DNA from: Pseudomonas lurida
GTDB taxonomy: Bacteria; Pseudomonadota; Gammaproteobacteria; Pseudomonadales; Pseudomonadaceae
Length of the DNA: 64,000 nucleotides
Direction: 5' to 3'
Assembly (NCBI RefSeq): GCF_013522705.1
Contig: NZ_JAAMRE010000001.1
Span: 62,001 to 126,000, forward strand
A model generated the notes under the pieces. It saw only the letters and a program-made list of their open reading frames with translations. It was not told the origin of the DNA and made no database searches. Both the position numbers and the translations under genes were made by a program. Positions within the stretch are counted from its first letter, which is position 1. Each line of letters starts with the position of its first letter. This document shows, piece by piece, positions 17,439-26,318 of this stretch.

Positions 17439-17984
17439 GTGACATTGGAACAAAACTACACCGCGATCCTCGGCCAACTCGGCGAGGACGTTTCCCGCGA
17501 GGGCCTGCTCGATACGCCCAAGCGTGCCGCCAAGGCGATGCAGTACCTTTGCCGCGGCTATGAACAGACGCTCGAAGAGGTCACCAACGGTGCCCTGTTC
17601 AGTTCCGACAACAGCGAAATGGTGCTGGTCAAGGACATCGAGTTGTACTCGCTGTGCGAACACCACCTGCTGCCGTTCATCGGCAAGGCCCATGTGGCCT
17701 ACATCCCGAGCGGCAAGGTGCTGGGCCTGTCCAAGGTGGCGCGGATTGTCGATATGTACGCGCGCCGCCTGCAGATCCAGGAAAACCTCAGCCGCCAGAT
17801 CGCCGATGCCGTGTTGCAGGTGACCGGCGCGCTGGGCGTGGCGGTGGTGATCGAAGCCAAGCACATGTGCATGATGATGCGCGGTGTGGAGAAGCAGAAT
17901 TCGTCGATGATCACCTCGGTGATGCTCGGTGAATTCCGAGAAAACGCGGCCACTCGTAGCGAATTCCTCAGTCTGATCAAGTAA
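17439..17984 (+). CDS. folE: GTP cyclohydrolase I
   Basis: The 181-residue enzyme carries the zinc-site motif [12 protein letters not shown] (Cys and two His) and the [14 protein letters not shown] motif with the third zinc Cys. It converts GTP to dihydroneopterin triphosphate, the first step of tetrahydrofolate and pterin synthesis. It appears to start at GTG (product [15 protein letters not shown]). No strong ribosome site is visible, and a TTG two codons later is the alternative. It is monocistronic, with a strong terminator after it. Confidence 0.96.
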   Translation: MTLEQNYTAILGQLGEDVSREGLLDTPKRAAKAMQYLCRGYEQTLEEVTNGALFSSDNSEMVLVKDIELYSLCEHHLLPFIGKAHVAYIPSGKVLGLSKVARIVDMYARRLQIQENLSRQIADAVLQVTGALGVAVVIEAKHMCMMMRGVEKQNSSMITSVMLGEFRENAATRSEFLSLIK

Positions 17985-17994
17985 CGGGCTGCGT

Positions 17995-18028
17995 AAAAAA
18001 AACCGGCGCTCATCGCCGGTTTTTTTTC
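17995..18028 (+). terminator. intrinsic terminator of folE
   Basis: An A-run, then ACCGGCG-ctcat-CGCCGGT, then a T-run lie ten bases after the folE stop. Confidence 0.93.
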
Positions 18029-18085
18029 GCCTGCACAAATCAGGTAAGCTGCGGCCCCTTCTGTGTTCGGCAAGAGGTTTCAGCC

Positions 18086-18457
18086 ATGTTCGTAAAAGCA
18101 CTTCGAGTGGGCCTCGGCCACGTCATCATCGCGGGCGATTTGCTGACCCGTCCTCGCAAAAAGCAGCGCCCCGCCGAGCAGCAGGCACAGGTCAACGAAG
18201 CGGCCAAGGGCCTGACCCTGTACCAGTTCCACGCCTGCCCGTTCTGCGTGAAGACCCGCCGCACCCTGCATCGCCTGAATGTGCCGGTGGCGTTGAAGGA
18301 CGCGAAGAACAATGAGCAGGACCGTCAGACCCTGCTGGAGCAAGGCGGCAAGATCAAGGTGCCGTGCCTGCGTATCGAAGAAAACGGCCAGACCACCTGG
18401 ATGTACGACTCCAAGGTGATCATCGATTACCTGGACAAGCGGTTTGCGGCGATCTGA
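18086..18457 (+). CDS. glutaredoxin/GST N-terminal-domain protein
   Basis: The 123-residue protein has a 40-residue N-terminal extension (MFVKALRVGLGHVIIAGDLL, weakly hydrophobic, possibly membrane-associated). A thioredoxin fold follows, with the dithiol active site CPFC (Cys51, Cys54), the cis-proline segment KIKVPCLRI and the glutathione-binding DSKVIIDYL. It is a glutaredoxin-like thiol oxidoreductase or the N-terminal half of a GST. The start follows GGCAAGAGGTTTCAGCC. Confidence 0.85.
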   Translation: MFVKALRVGLGHVIIAGDLLTRPRKKQRPAEQQAQVNEAAKGLTLYQFHACPFCVKTRRTLHRLNVPVALKDAKNNEQDRQTLLEQGGKIKVPCLRIEENGQTTWMYDSKVIIDYLDKRFAAI

Positions 18458-18479
18458 CACGCCTGCACCGCCCCCACCG

Positions 18480-18800
18480 TCAGTTCGGTATTGGCACATC
18501 CAGGTCCAGCAGCGCCGAGCCGAGGCACTTGCCATGGGCATCCAGTGCCAGTGAGCGGGTCACGCCGCCGCGCAGTATCCCCGGCAGCACGAAGTTCAGC
18601 GCGTGCACGTTGGGCAGTTCATGGCGCCGCACCGGCGCCGCGCCCGGCGTGAGCAGCCCGGCAAAAAACGCGGCGACCCGCTCGGCGGTGAGCTGCTCGC
18701 ACAGCAACGGGTAATCCTCGGCGCGGTAGGCAATGATCGAGATGTTCGACGTATCGCCCTTATCGCCGGTACGGGAATGGGCCAGAGTGTGCAGTTTCAT
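18480..18800 (-). CDS. AtuA-related C-terminal-type small subunit
   Basis: The 106-residue protein starts MKLHTLAHSRTGDKGDTSNI and contains RHELPNVHALNFVLPGILRGG. This matches the ferredoxin-fold region found at the C-terminus of longer AtuA proteins and, in split systems, as a separate polypeptide. It overlaps the AtuA-like gene by four bases (ATGA), which supports a two-subunit complex. AtuA participates in acyclic terpene breakdown in P. aeruginosa, but its chemistry is undefined, and this operon lacks the other atu genes. Confidence 0.82.
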   Translation of the reverse strand: MKLHTLAHSRTGDKGDTSNISIIAYRAEDYPLLCEQLTAERVAAFFAGLLTPGAAPVRRHELPNVHALNFVLPGILRGGVTRSLALDAHGKCLGSALLDLDVPIPN

Positions 18801-20122
18801 GCCTGGATCCTCGGGTTGACCGCGTCGCGCGGCAGCAGCAGCGACGCTACCGCCACCACCTGGCGCACGCTTTTGCTGGCACCGCCGCCGCCGGACGGGC
18901 CGTTGGTGTACAGGGTTTCCACTTCGTTACCGACGCGCACGGCGTCGCTGCGTTCTGCACAGCGAGCGGCGACGCGCAGGCGCACTTCCCAGGGCTCCAC
19001 GCTATTGCGCGGACCGTGCAGCGAATCCATGCCGATCAATTCGGCGCGTACGTCCTGCATCTTCACTCCCATCAATTCAAGACGCTTGAGCACCACATCC
19101 CGCGCCAACTGCGCCCGTGCGACAGCGCCGGGGCCGCCGTAGGACATCTGCCCTTCCCCGATCCAGCCATCCAGATAGCCCACGCTGACCTTCAACTGCG
19201 ACGGCCGCCCACGGCCATCGGCGCCCAGAGCGCGCACACGGTCCACGCCCTCCTCGACAAAACTCACCTGGGAAAAGTCCGCAGTCACATCGGGGGTGAG
19301 ATAGGCCGCCGGGTCATGCACCTCATAGATCAACTGCTCGGTGCAGGTGGCAGCGCTGACTCGTCCACCGGAACCTGCGACCTTGGTGATCACCGCGCCG
19401 CCCTCGGCATCGATTTCGGCCAACGGAAAACCCAGCCGCGCCAGATCCTCCACGTCCTTGAACCCCGGATCGGCAAAATAGCCGCCGCTGACCTGCCCCG
19501 CGCACTCGAGCAAATGCCCGACCAGCGTGCCACGCCCCAGACGCGGCCAATCGTGCGCGGCCCAGCCGAATTCAAACATCTGCGGCGCAAGGAACAGCGA
19601 TGGGTCGGCCACGCGACCGGTGATGACAACGTCGGCCTCGGCGCGCAGGGCCCCAAGGATGCCGTCGACGCCCAAGTAGGCGTTCGCCGAGATCACTCGC
19701 GCGCCGAGTGAGGCAAGGGTCTGGCCGTTGTCCAGCACCTGCTCGGGACGCAGCAGCGGCAATACGTCGTCGCCGACCACCGCCAGTACTTTGAGATCCA
19801 GGCCCAGCTCATGGGCGATGCGCCGCACCTCATCAGCCGCCGACAGCGGGTTGGCCGCGCCCATATTGGTAATCACCCGCAGACGCCGACGCCCCGACTG
19901 CGCGCCCACAAACGGCAGCACCCGACGCATGCGCTCGCCCAGCAGCGGGTCGTAGCCGCCCTGGGGGTCGCTGATGCGGGCTTGCTGGGCCAGGGCGATG
20001 GTGCGTTCGGCCAGGCATTCGAAGACCAGATAATCCAGGTCGCCGTGCTCGGCCAATTCGACGGCCGGTTCGATGCGGTCGCCGGAATAGCCGGCGCCGG
20101 AACCGATGCGCAAAGTGTTCAT
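18797..20122 (-). CDS. AtuA family (DUF1446) protein
   Basis: The 441-residue protein begins MNTLRIGSGAGYSGDRIEPA, the glycine-rich signature of DUF1446/AtuA, and continues with LDYLVFECLAERTIALAQ, ITNMGAANPLSAADEV and a VITGRVADPSLFLAP segment. It is the large subunit matching the small one encoded downstream. The reaction is unknown, and the fold is predicted to bind an acyl or carboxylate metabolite. It starts one base after the CitMHS stop. The three genes form a tight operon. Confidence 0.85.
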   Translation of the reverse strand: MNTLRIGSGAGYSGDRIEPAVELAEHGDLDYLVFECLAERTIALAQQARISDPQGGYDPLLGERMRRVLPFVGAQSGRRRLRVITNMGAANPLSAADEVRRIAHELGLDLKVLAVVGDDVLPLLRPEQVLDNGQTLASLGARVISANAYLGVDGILGALRAEADVVITGRVADPSLFLAPQMFEFGWAAHDWPRLGRGTLVGHLLECAGQVSGGYFADPGFKDVEDLARLGFPLAEIDAEGGAVITKVAGSGGRVSAATCTEQLIYEVHDPAAYLTPDVTADFSQVSFVEEGVDRVRALGADGRGRPSQLKVSVGYLDGWIGEGQMSYGGPGAVARAQLARDVVLKRLELMGVKMQDVRAELIGMDSLHGPRNSVEPWEVRLRVAARCAERSDAVRVGNEVETLYTNGPSGGGGASKSVRQVVAVASLLLPRDAVNPRIQA

Positions 20123-20123
20123 G

Positions 20124-21416
20124 TCAGATCACTCCCAAAAGCAACGCGGTCAGGGTCATCAACACTGACGCGGCAAACAGAAACGGAATGGTGAAGCGCT
20201 GGTGATCGGCCAGTTCGATTTTGCACAGGCCCACCAACAGGAACGTCGCCGGGGTCAACGGGCTGACCGGGAAACCGGTGGTGTGCACGCCCAACAGCGA
20301 GGCCTGGGCCACTTGCAGGGGGTCGACGCCGAGGGCCTTGCCGACTTCGGCAATCACCGGCATCACACCGAAATAGTAGGAATCGGGATCGAAGAGCATG
20401 CTCAGCGGCATGGATATAAAGCCCACCACCGCCGGGATCAGCTTGCCGTGGCCCGCAGGAATCTGCGCCACCGCTACTTCGGCGATGGCCTTGAGCATGC
20501 CGGTGCCCTGCATGATGCCGGTGAACACTCCGGCGGCGAGCAGGATACTGGCCATGGTCAACGCGGTTTTTGCATGGGCATCGATGCGCGCACGCTGGGC
20601 GTCCACGTTCGGGTAATTGATGCACAGCGCCACGACGGTGCCGAGCATGAACATCACCACCGGGTCGACCCAACCGGCAATCATCACCACCATCACCAGC
20701 ACCGTCAGGATCAGGTTGAGCCAGAACAGGCGTGGGCGCCGCAGCTTGAGGTCATCCTCGCTGAGCACGCGTTGCGGCACGGCGTCCACCGTGGACCCCG
20801 CGCCCAGGCCCAGGCGTTTTTCTTCGCGGCGGCCCAGCCACCAGGCGCAGGCGAACACAAATATCAACCCCACGATCTGCACCGGAATCAGCGGCTGGAA
20901 CAGATCCGCCACCGGCACATGCAGCGCGGCCGAGGAGCGCAGCACCGGGCCGGTCCACGGCAAAAAGTTGACCCCGGCGGCCATGGCGCATACACAGGCA
21001 AGGATACGTTTGTCGATGCCCAGCCGCGTGTAGAGCGGCAACATCGCCGGCACCGTCACCAGGAACGTCACCGCGCCGGAACCGTCCAGGTGCACCAGCA
21101 ACGCGAGAGTCGCGGTGCCGACGACAATCCGTGTCGGGCGCGTGCCCACCGTGCGCAGGATGCGGTCAATGATGGGATCGAGCATGCCCGCGTCGGTCAT
21201 GATCCCGAAAAACAGGATCGCGAAGACAAACATGCCGACCACGGGGGCGACGTTCTTGATACCGGTGATGATGAAGGCGCTGGTTTGCAGGCCGAACCCA
21301 CCGAGCAGCGCGGCGATGATCGGCAAGGCGATCAGCGCCACCAGCGGCGAGAGGCGTTTGCTCATGACGGCAGCGAGCAGGCACAGGATGGTGATGACAC
21401 CCAGGGTAGCGAGCAT
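20124..21416 (-). CDS. CitMHS family citrate-type transporter
   Basis: The 430-residue membrane protein has about twelve helices and the CitMHS pattern: FFGIMTDAGMLDPIIDRILR, HLDGSGAVTFLVTVPAMLP and the AAGVNFLPWTGP loop. CitMHS proteins import citrate, often as a metal complex, with protons. Here it probably brings in the carboxylate that the AtuA-like pair metabolises. It is first in the operon and divergent from a LysR gene. It ends one base before the AtuA-like ATG. Confidence 0.88.
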   Translation of the reverse strand: MLATLGVITILCLLAAVMSKRLSPLVALIALPIIAALLGGFGLQTSAFIITGIKNVAPVVGMFVFAILFFGIMTDAGMLDPIIDRILRTVGTRPTRIVVGTATLALLVHLDGSGAVTFLVTVPAMLPLYTRLGIDKRILACVCAMAAGVNFLPWTGPVLRSSAALHVPVADLFQPLIPVQIVGLIFVFACAWWLGRREEKRLGLGAGSTVDAVPQRVLSEDDLKLRRPRLFWLNLILTVLVMVVMIAGWVDPVVMFMLGTVVALCINYPNVDAQRARIDAHAKTALTMASILLAAGVFTGIMQGTGMLKAIAEVAVAQIPAGHGKLIPAVVGFISMPLSMLFDPDSYYFGVMPVIAEVGKALGVDPLQVAQASLLGVHTTGFPVSPLTPATFLLVGLCKIELADHQRFTIPFLFAASVLMTLTALLLGVI

Positions 21417-21530
21417 GGGGACTCCAGAGCGGCCTTTGGTGGCCGGTTATTGTTTTCCCCGGAGTATTGGAAGCGCGGTAGTCTTTGTAAATTGGAATAT
21501 TCAGCCCGGCACGTTCGGAAAAACAAAACG

Positions 21531-22427
21531 ATGAAAAATTCTATCCAGCATATCCAGGCCTTTCTCGCCGTCGCCCGCACCGGCAGCTTTACCAAGGCCG
21601 CCAGCGAAATGAACCTGTCGCCCTCGGCGCTCACTGTGCAAGTGCAGCAACTGGAAGAGTGGCTGGGCATTACGCTGCTCGACCGCAGCCCGCGCCACGT
21701 CAGCCTCACCACTGCCGGCCAGGAAGCGCGCGGCCCCATGGAAAAACTGCTGCTGGACCTGGATAACATCGTCACCGGCTCGCGCGACCTCGCTGCGTTG
21801 CGCCGGGGCGTGGTCACCATTGCCGCCCTGCCCTCGGTGTGTGCCGGTAGCCTGCCCCCGGCGCTGCGTCTGTTCCGCGAGCGCTTTGCCGGGATCGATG
21901 TGCGCCTGCACGACGTGGTGGCCCATCGCATTCATGCCCAGGTGCGCGCCGGCGACGTGGACTTTGGCATCGGCGTGCGGGCGCGCTTAAGCCATGGCCT
22001 GGATTTCGTGCCGGTGCTCAATGACCGCCTGTGTGCGTTTGTGCCGCTGGATCATCCCTTCGCGGCTTTGCCACGCTTGTCCCTGGGGCAACTGGCGGAC
22101 CAGCCGATCATTCTGACCGGCCGCGACAGCAGTGTGCGCGAGCAGGTGGACGCGCTGTTCGACCAGACGCGGCTGAGCATGACGGCCGGCATGGAGGCTA
22201 ACTACATGTCGACGGTGCTGGCCTTGGTGCGTCAGGGATTGGGGATCAGTGTGTTGCCGGAATCGGCGGCGGATAGTTTGGAGGGGTTACAGCGGATCGC
22301 CATCGATCATCCCGGGGTAAGCCGGGAGATCGGCCTGATCAGTCGCAGCGGCACAACGCTGAGCCCGGCGGCGCAGCGCTGTTTCGACCTGCTGAGCGAT
22401 GAGTTATCTGACACGTCATCGAACTGA
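21531..22427 (+). CDS. LysR family transcriptional regulator
   Basis: The 298-residue protein has an N-terminal winged HTH (FLAVARTGSFTKAASEMNLSPSALTVQVQQLEEWLG) and a periplasmic-binding-like effector domain from about residue 90. The ATG at 21531 is the first codon that gives the standard LysR N-terminus; a much longer open frame upstream is antisense to the transporter and not real. It probably controls the divergent CitMHS-AtuA operon in response to its substrate. The 114-base gap holds GAATATTC at 21495-21502, a possible half of a LysR site. Confidence 0.93.
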   Translation: MKNSIQHIQAFLAVARTGSFTKAASEMNLSPSALTVQVQQLEEWLGITLLDRSPRHVSLTTAGQEARGPMEKLLLDLDNIVTGSRDLAALRRGVVTIAALPSVCAGSLPPALRLFRERFAGIDVRLHDVVAHRIHAQVRAGDVDFGIGVRARLSHGLDFVPVLNDRLCAFVPLDHPFAALPRLSLGQLADQPIILTGRDSSVREQVDALFDQTRLSMTAGMEANYMSTVLALVRQGLGISVLPESAADSLEGLQRIAIDHPGVSREIGLISRSGTTLSPAAQRCFDLLSDELSDTSSN

Positions 22428-22436
22428 ATGGAGTGA

Positions 22437-23039
22437 TCAGTCCAGCATCGCCACATGCTTGGGATGACTGGCTACCCGCGCCAGCCAAGCCTGCACCGCT
22501 GGGTACGGCGCCAGGTCGAAGCCACCTTCGTGCGCCACATGGGTGTAGGCATACAACGCGATATCGGCAATCGAGTACTGATCACCCACCAGATACGGCG
22601 TGGCTTGCAGTTGACGCTCCATCACCCGCAGTGCCTTGTAGCCGCCTTTATGGGTGGTTTTGTATTCCTCCAGACGGTCTTGCGGCATGTTCAGGTAGTA
22701 CTGGATAAACCGCGCCACGGCGATGTAGGGCTCGTGGCTGTACTGCTCGAAGAACTGCCATTGCAGCACTTGCGTACGCAAACGCGGCTCGGTCGGCAGA
22801 AACGCGCTGCCGTCGGCGAGGAAGTTGAGGATTGCGTTGGATTCCCACAGGCAGGTGCCGTCTTCCAGCTCCAGCACCGGGATTTTGCCGTTGGGGTTCT
22901 TGGCCAGGAATTCGGCGGTCTGGGTGTCGCCGTTGAGGATGTCGACATTCACCCATTCATACGGGATGCCCAGCAGGTTGAGCATCAATTTGACCTTGTA
23001 GCAGTTGCCCGAGCGGTAATCGCCATAAACCTTGTACAT
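22437..23039 (-). CDS. glutathione S-transferase family protein
   Basis: The 200-residue protein has an N-terminal thioredoxin fold (YGDYRSGNCYKVKLMLNLLG, with the NPNGKIPVLE cis-proline and ESNAIL glutathione motifs) and an all-helical C-terminal domain ending in QAWLARVASHPKHVAM. It lies ten bases after the aminotransferase gene on the same strand. The electrophile or function is unknown. Confidence 0.92.
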   Translation of the reverse strand: MYKVYGDYRSGNCYKVKLMLNLLGIPYEWVNVDILNGDTQTAEFLAKNPNGKIPVLELEDGTCLWESNAILNFLADGSAFLPTEPRLRTQVLQWQFFEQYSHEPYIAVARFIQYYLNMPQDRLEEYKTTHKGGYKALRVMERQLQATPYLVGDQYSIADIALYAYTHVAHEGGFDLAPYPAVQAWLARVASHPKHVAMLD

Positions 23040-23049
23040 GGGGTTCCCC

Positions 23050-24216
23050 TTATGCCGCTTGCGCGTGCTGTGCTTGACGGATCACGGCGGCCAGACGCAT
23101 CAGACCTTCGTCCAGGCGGGACGGGTCGATATGGCTGAAATTGAGCCGCAGTGAGCCCAGGTGCTGGTCCGGCTCGGAAAAGAAGGGTTCGCCGGGCATG
23201 AAGGCGACGTTCTCAGCGAGCGCGGGCGCCAATAAGGTGCGGGTATCGAGCGGCTGTTTCAAGGTCAGCCAGAAGAATAATCCGCCCTGGGGCACCTGCC
23301 AGTCGGCGAGTTCGCTGAAATGCCGTTCCAGTGCGGCCTGAAACCCATCGCGGCGCTCGCGGTAAAAACGGCGCAGTTCAGCCAGGTGCTGCTGATAATT
23401 TGGCGTGCCGATCCACTGCATCGCCTGCCACTGGCCCACGCGATTGGTGTGCAGATCGGCCGATTGCTTGAGCTTGAGCAGATGCGGGAACAGGTCGGGG
23501 CTGGCAATCAGGTAACCGACGCGCAGGCCCGGCAGCAGGGTTTTGGACACGGTGCCGGTGTAGATCCAACTGGCCTTGTGCAGGCGGCTGACGATGGGCC
23601 GCGCGCTGGCGCCGTCGAAGGTCAGTTCGCGGTAGGGTTCGTCTTCAATCAGGGTCACGCCGAATTCGTCGAGCAACGCGGCGACGGCGTCGCGCTTGGC
23701 CTCGCTATAGCGCACCGCCGACGGGTTCTGGAAGGTGGGGATCAAGTAGATGAACGCCGCGCGATGACGCTCAAGCTTGGTGCGCAACGCGGCCAGGTCG
23801 GGGCCGTCGTCCTCCAGGGGCACAGTGAGGCAATCGGCGCCGAACAGCTGGAAGATCTGCAACGCGGCCAGGTAGGTCGGGCCTTCGAGCAGGATGGGCG
23901 TGCCTTGATCGATATACAGCTTGGCCGCCAGGTCCAGGGTCTGCTGGGACCCGCTGACCACCAGCACCTGGCTGGCCTGGCACGGCACGCCCAGGGCGCG
24001 CGCCTCGGCCGCCAGCAATTCCCGCAACTGCGGCTCGCCTTCGCTCATGCCGTATTGGCCGATGTTTAATGGCATATCATCCCAGTTCAACGCCGGCAGC
24101 ATGCTTTCGGCCGGCAGCCCGCCGGCGAACGACATCACTTCCGGGCGCTGCGCCGCGGCGAGGATTTCACGGATCAAAGAGCTTTTAAGGCGCGTAACAC
24201 GTTCGGAGAAGGCCAT
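23050..24216 (-). CDS. PLP-dependent aminotransferase (class I/II)
   Basis: The 388-residue fold-type I aminotransferase starts MAFSERVTRLKSSLIREIL. The PLP-lysine is in YTGTVSKTLLPGLRVGYL (about residue 229), the Asn/Asp/Tyr pocket is in LIPTFQNPSAVRY and LIEDEPYREL, and the substrate-carboxylate Arg lies in LRLNFSH. The sequence style is that of the LysN/AruH/2-aminoadipate aminotransferase group. It forms an operon with the GST gene and is divergent from the MarR gene, which probably represses it. Confidence 0.9.
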   Translation of the reverse strand: MAFSERVTRLKSSLIREILAAAQRPEVMSFAGGLPAESMLPALNWDDMPLNIGQYGMSEGEPQLRELLAAEARALGVPCQASQVLVVSGSQQTLDLAAKLYIDQGTPILLEGPTYLAALQIFQLFGADCLTVPLEDDGPDLAALRTKLERHRAAFIYLIPTFQNPSAVRYSEAKRDAVAALLDEFGVTLIEDEPYRELTFDGASARPIVSRLHKASWIYTGTVSKTLLPGLRVGYLIASPDLFPHLLKLKQSADLHTNRVGQWQAMQWIGTPNYQQHLAELRRFYRERRDGFQAALERHFSELADWQVPQGGLFFWLTLKQPLDTRTLLAPALAENVAFMPGEPFFSEPDQHLGSLRLNFSHIDPSRLDEGLMRLAAVIRQAQHAQAA

Positions 24217-24249
24217 AAGGTCACCGCTGGCGAAAACTGTGGGAAATAC

Positions 24250-24306
24250 GTCAAACTGGTTGACCGAAATTACGACAGCTCACCTGGATACGTCAACATG
24301 CTTGAC
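24250..24306. promoter_or_regulatory. two identical inverted-repeat operators, probable MarR sites
   Basis: GTCAA-N5-TTGAC occurs at 24250-24264 and again at 24292-24306, both within the longer frame TACGTCAA-N5-TTGACC, with a 42-base period (four helical turns). The second copy covers the start codon of the MarR gene; the first is centred about 40 bases from the aminotransferase start. The position fits autorepression and control of both divergent units. Confidence 0.7.
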
Positions 24307-24732
24307 CTTAAAAACCAAAACAGCCAGCAACAAGCCATGGAAGCGTTTTTCTTCGGCTACCAGGCGTTCACCGCCAAGGCCGATGAAATGCTCGAACGTC
24401 GCGGCCTGAGCCGGGTACATCAGCGCATTGTGTTTTTTATCGCCCGCTACCCGGCCCTGAGCGTGACGCAGTTGCTGGCATTGCTGGGGGTGAGCAAGCA
24501 GGCGCTGAACATGCCGTTGCGCCAATTGCAGGAAATGCACTTGGTGAGCAGCGTGGCGTCGCGGACCGATAAGCGCAAACGCCTGCTGGAGCTCAGCGAA
24601 GACGGCCGGCGGTTCGAACAGTCTTTGCGCCGCGAGCAGGTGAAGTTGCTGCAGCGCGCTTTCAGTGAAGCCGGCGAAGAGGCGGTGAAAGGCTGGCTGG
24701 CGGTGAATATGGCGCTGAGCGCGAATAACTAG
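24298..24732 (+). CDS. MarR family transcriptional regulator
   Basis: The 144-residue winged-helix protein has VHQRIVFFIARYPALSVTQL, the recognition helix around LGVSKQALNMPLRQL, and the wing SVASRTDKRKRLLELSEDG with the D-x-R motif. It is dimeric by family rule. It is divergent from the aminotransferase/GST pair, and its start codon lies inside a palindrome repeated 42 bases upstream. The ligand is unknown. Confidence 0.92.
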   Translation: MLDLKNQNSQQQAMEAFFFGYQAFTAKADEMLERRGLSRVHQRIVFFIARYPALSVTQLLALLGVSKQALNMPLRQLQEMHLVSSVASRTDKRKRLLELSEDGRRFEQSLRREQVKLLQRAFSEAGEEAVKGWLAVNMALSANN

Positions 24733-24785
24733 AGGTTTGCCTTTCATCCCTTTCGCACACAAAATGGAAAACATTATTTGCTTTC

Positions 24786-24797
24786 TTTGTATACAAA
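24786..24797. promoter_or_regulatory. palindromic operator TTTGTATACAAA
   Basis: A perfect 12-base palindrome lies about 110 bases before the purine permease start. Its core TTGTATACAA recurs at 33008-33017, and a one-base variant at 32812-32823, upstream of the urate catabolic genes. It probably binds a regulator, perhaps GntR-type, shared with those genes. Confidence 0.6.
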
Positions 24798-24908
24798 AGC
24801 ATAATTCGCTTCGTGCGAGTTCCTGACCTATCAGTCAACAAAACCCGCCGGTAACCTCACAGCGCTTCGCGCTGGCCATAACAATAAAATGCTTGAGGAG
24901 TACTCGCT

Positions 24909-26258
24909 GTGGATAGCCGCAAATCCGAAGCCCCTACGCTGGACCTGTCGCCCTCCTCCCAGGGCGGTTGGCTGGAACGCCTGTTCAAACTGCGCATGCA
25001 TGGCACCACAGTGAAGACCGAGCTGATCGCCGGCCTGACTACTTTTATCACCATGGCCTACATCATCTTCGTTAACCCCAACATCATGGCCGACGCCGGC
25101 ATCGATCATGGCGCGGCATTCGTCGCCACTTGCATCGCCGCCGCCCTCGGTTGCCTGCTGATGGGCCTGTATGCCAACTGGCCGGTGGGGCTGGCGCCGG
25201 GCATGGGCCTGAATGCGTTTTTCACCTACACGGTGGTCGGCACCATGGGCTATCACTGGGAGACCGCCCTGGGTGCGGTGTTTATCTCCGGGGTGCTGTT
25301 TATGCTGCTGACGCTCTCGCGCATCCGCGAATGGCTGCTCAACAGCATTCCGGTCAGCCTGCGCCATGCCATGGGCGCCGGTGTCGGCCTGTTTCTCGGG
25401 GTGATCGGCCTGAAAACCGCCGGCATCATCGTCGACAGCCCAGCCACCTTGATCAAGCTGGGGTCACTGCACGAGCCGGCGCCGTTGCTGGCGGCGGTGT
25501 GTTTTTTGCTGATTGCGATCCTCAGCTACCACCGTGTGTTCGGCGCGATCCTGATCAGCATTATTGCCGTGACGCTGGCCGGTTGGGGCCTGGGCCTGGT
25601 GCATTACAACGGCATCCTCTCCAGCCCGCCGAGCCTGGCCCCGACCTGGATGGCAATGGACGTCAAAGGCGTGTTCAACGTCAGCATGATCAGCGTGGTA
25701 TTCGCCTTTCTGTTCGTGCACATGTTCGACACCGCCGGCACGCTGATGGGCGTCGCGCAACGGGCCGGGCTGGTGAATGCCGACGGCAGGATCGATAACC
25801 TGTCACGCGCACTCAAGGCCGACAGCGCCTCCAGCGTGTTTGGCGCCATGGTCGGCGTACCGCCGGTAACCAGTTATGTGGAAAGTGCCGCCGGCGTGGC
25901 GGCCGGTGGACGCACCGGGCTGACCGCCGTGACCGTGGGCGCGCTGTTCGTAGCGGCGATGTTTTTTGCGCCGCTGGCGGGCATGATACCGGCCTACGCC
26001 ACCGCCGGTGCGCTGATCTATGTGGCGATGCTGATGATGGCGAGCATGGCTCATATCAACTGGGACGAAGCCACCGACAGCATTCCGGCGATCGTCACGG
26101 CGATCATGATGCCGCTGACGTTTTCGGTCGCCGACGGCATCGCCCTGGGCTTTATCACCTATGTGGCGCTCAAGGCCGGCACCGGCAAGTACCGCGAGAT
26201 TTCCGTCAGCCTGTGGGTGCTGTGCGCGATCTTCGTCGCCAAATTTATATTTTTATGA
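24909..26258 (+). CDS. NCS2/AzgA-type purine permease
   Basis: The 449-residue protein has about twelve to fourteen helices. The AzgA-branch signatures ELIAGLTTFITMAYIIFVNP, NWPVGLAPGMGLNAFFTYT and FVHMFDTAGTLMGVAQRAG are all present. Members carry adenine, guanine or hypoxanthine in symport with protons. I start it at GTG 24909, preceded by GAGGAG. An operator-like palindrome sits upstream. The LysE gene follows 60 bases later. Confidence 0.92.
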   Translation: MDSRKSEAPTLDLSPSSQGGWLERLFKLRMHGTTVKTELIAGLTTFITMAYIIFVNPNIMADAGIDHGAAFVATCIAAALGCLLMGLYANWPVGLAPGMGLNAFFTYTVVGTMGYHWETALGAVFISGVLFMLLTLSRIREWLLNSIPVSLRHAMGAGVGLFLGVIGLKTAGIIVDSPATLIKLGSLHEPAPLLAAVCFLLIAILSYHRVFGAILISIIAVTLAGWGLGLVHYNGILSSPPSLAPTWMAMDVKGVFNVSMISVVFAFLFVHMFDTAGTLMGVAQRAGLVNADGRIDNLSRALKADSASSVFGAMVGVPPVTSYVESAAGVAAGGRTGLTAVTVGALFVAAMFFAPLAGMIPAYATAGALIYVAMLMMASMAHINWDEATDSIPAIVTAIMMPLTFSVADGIALGFITYVALKAGTGKYREISVSLWVLCAIFVAKFIFL

Positions 26259-26318
26259 AACAGCGGCAAGGGACAAGAGGATGATTTGTCGTTTGCCGCC
26301 GCCCCCTGGAGCAATGAA

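Noticed and set aside
20202..22427. A 741-residue rightward frame ending in the LysR protein
   Set aside because: The first 443 residues are antisense to the CitMHS transporter and are rich in His/Gln/Arg, as high-GC shadow frames are. The LysR N-terminus begins cleanly at ATG 21531.
24733..24908. A purine riboswitch before the purine permease
   Set aside because: I found no three-way-junction or conserved purine-aptamer loop sequences; the palindrome at 24786 explains the region better as a protein operator.
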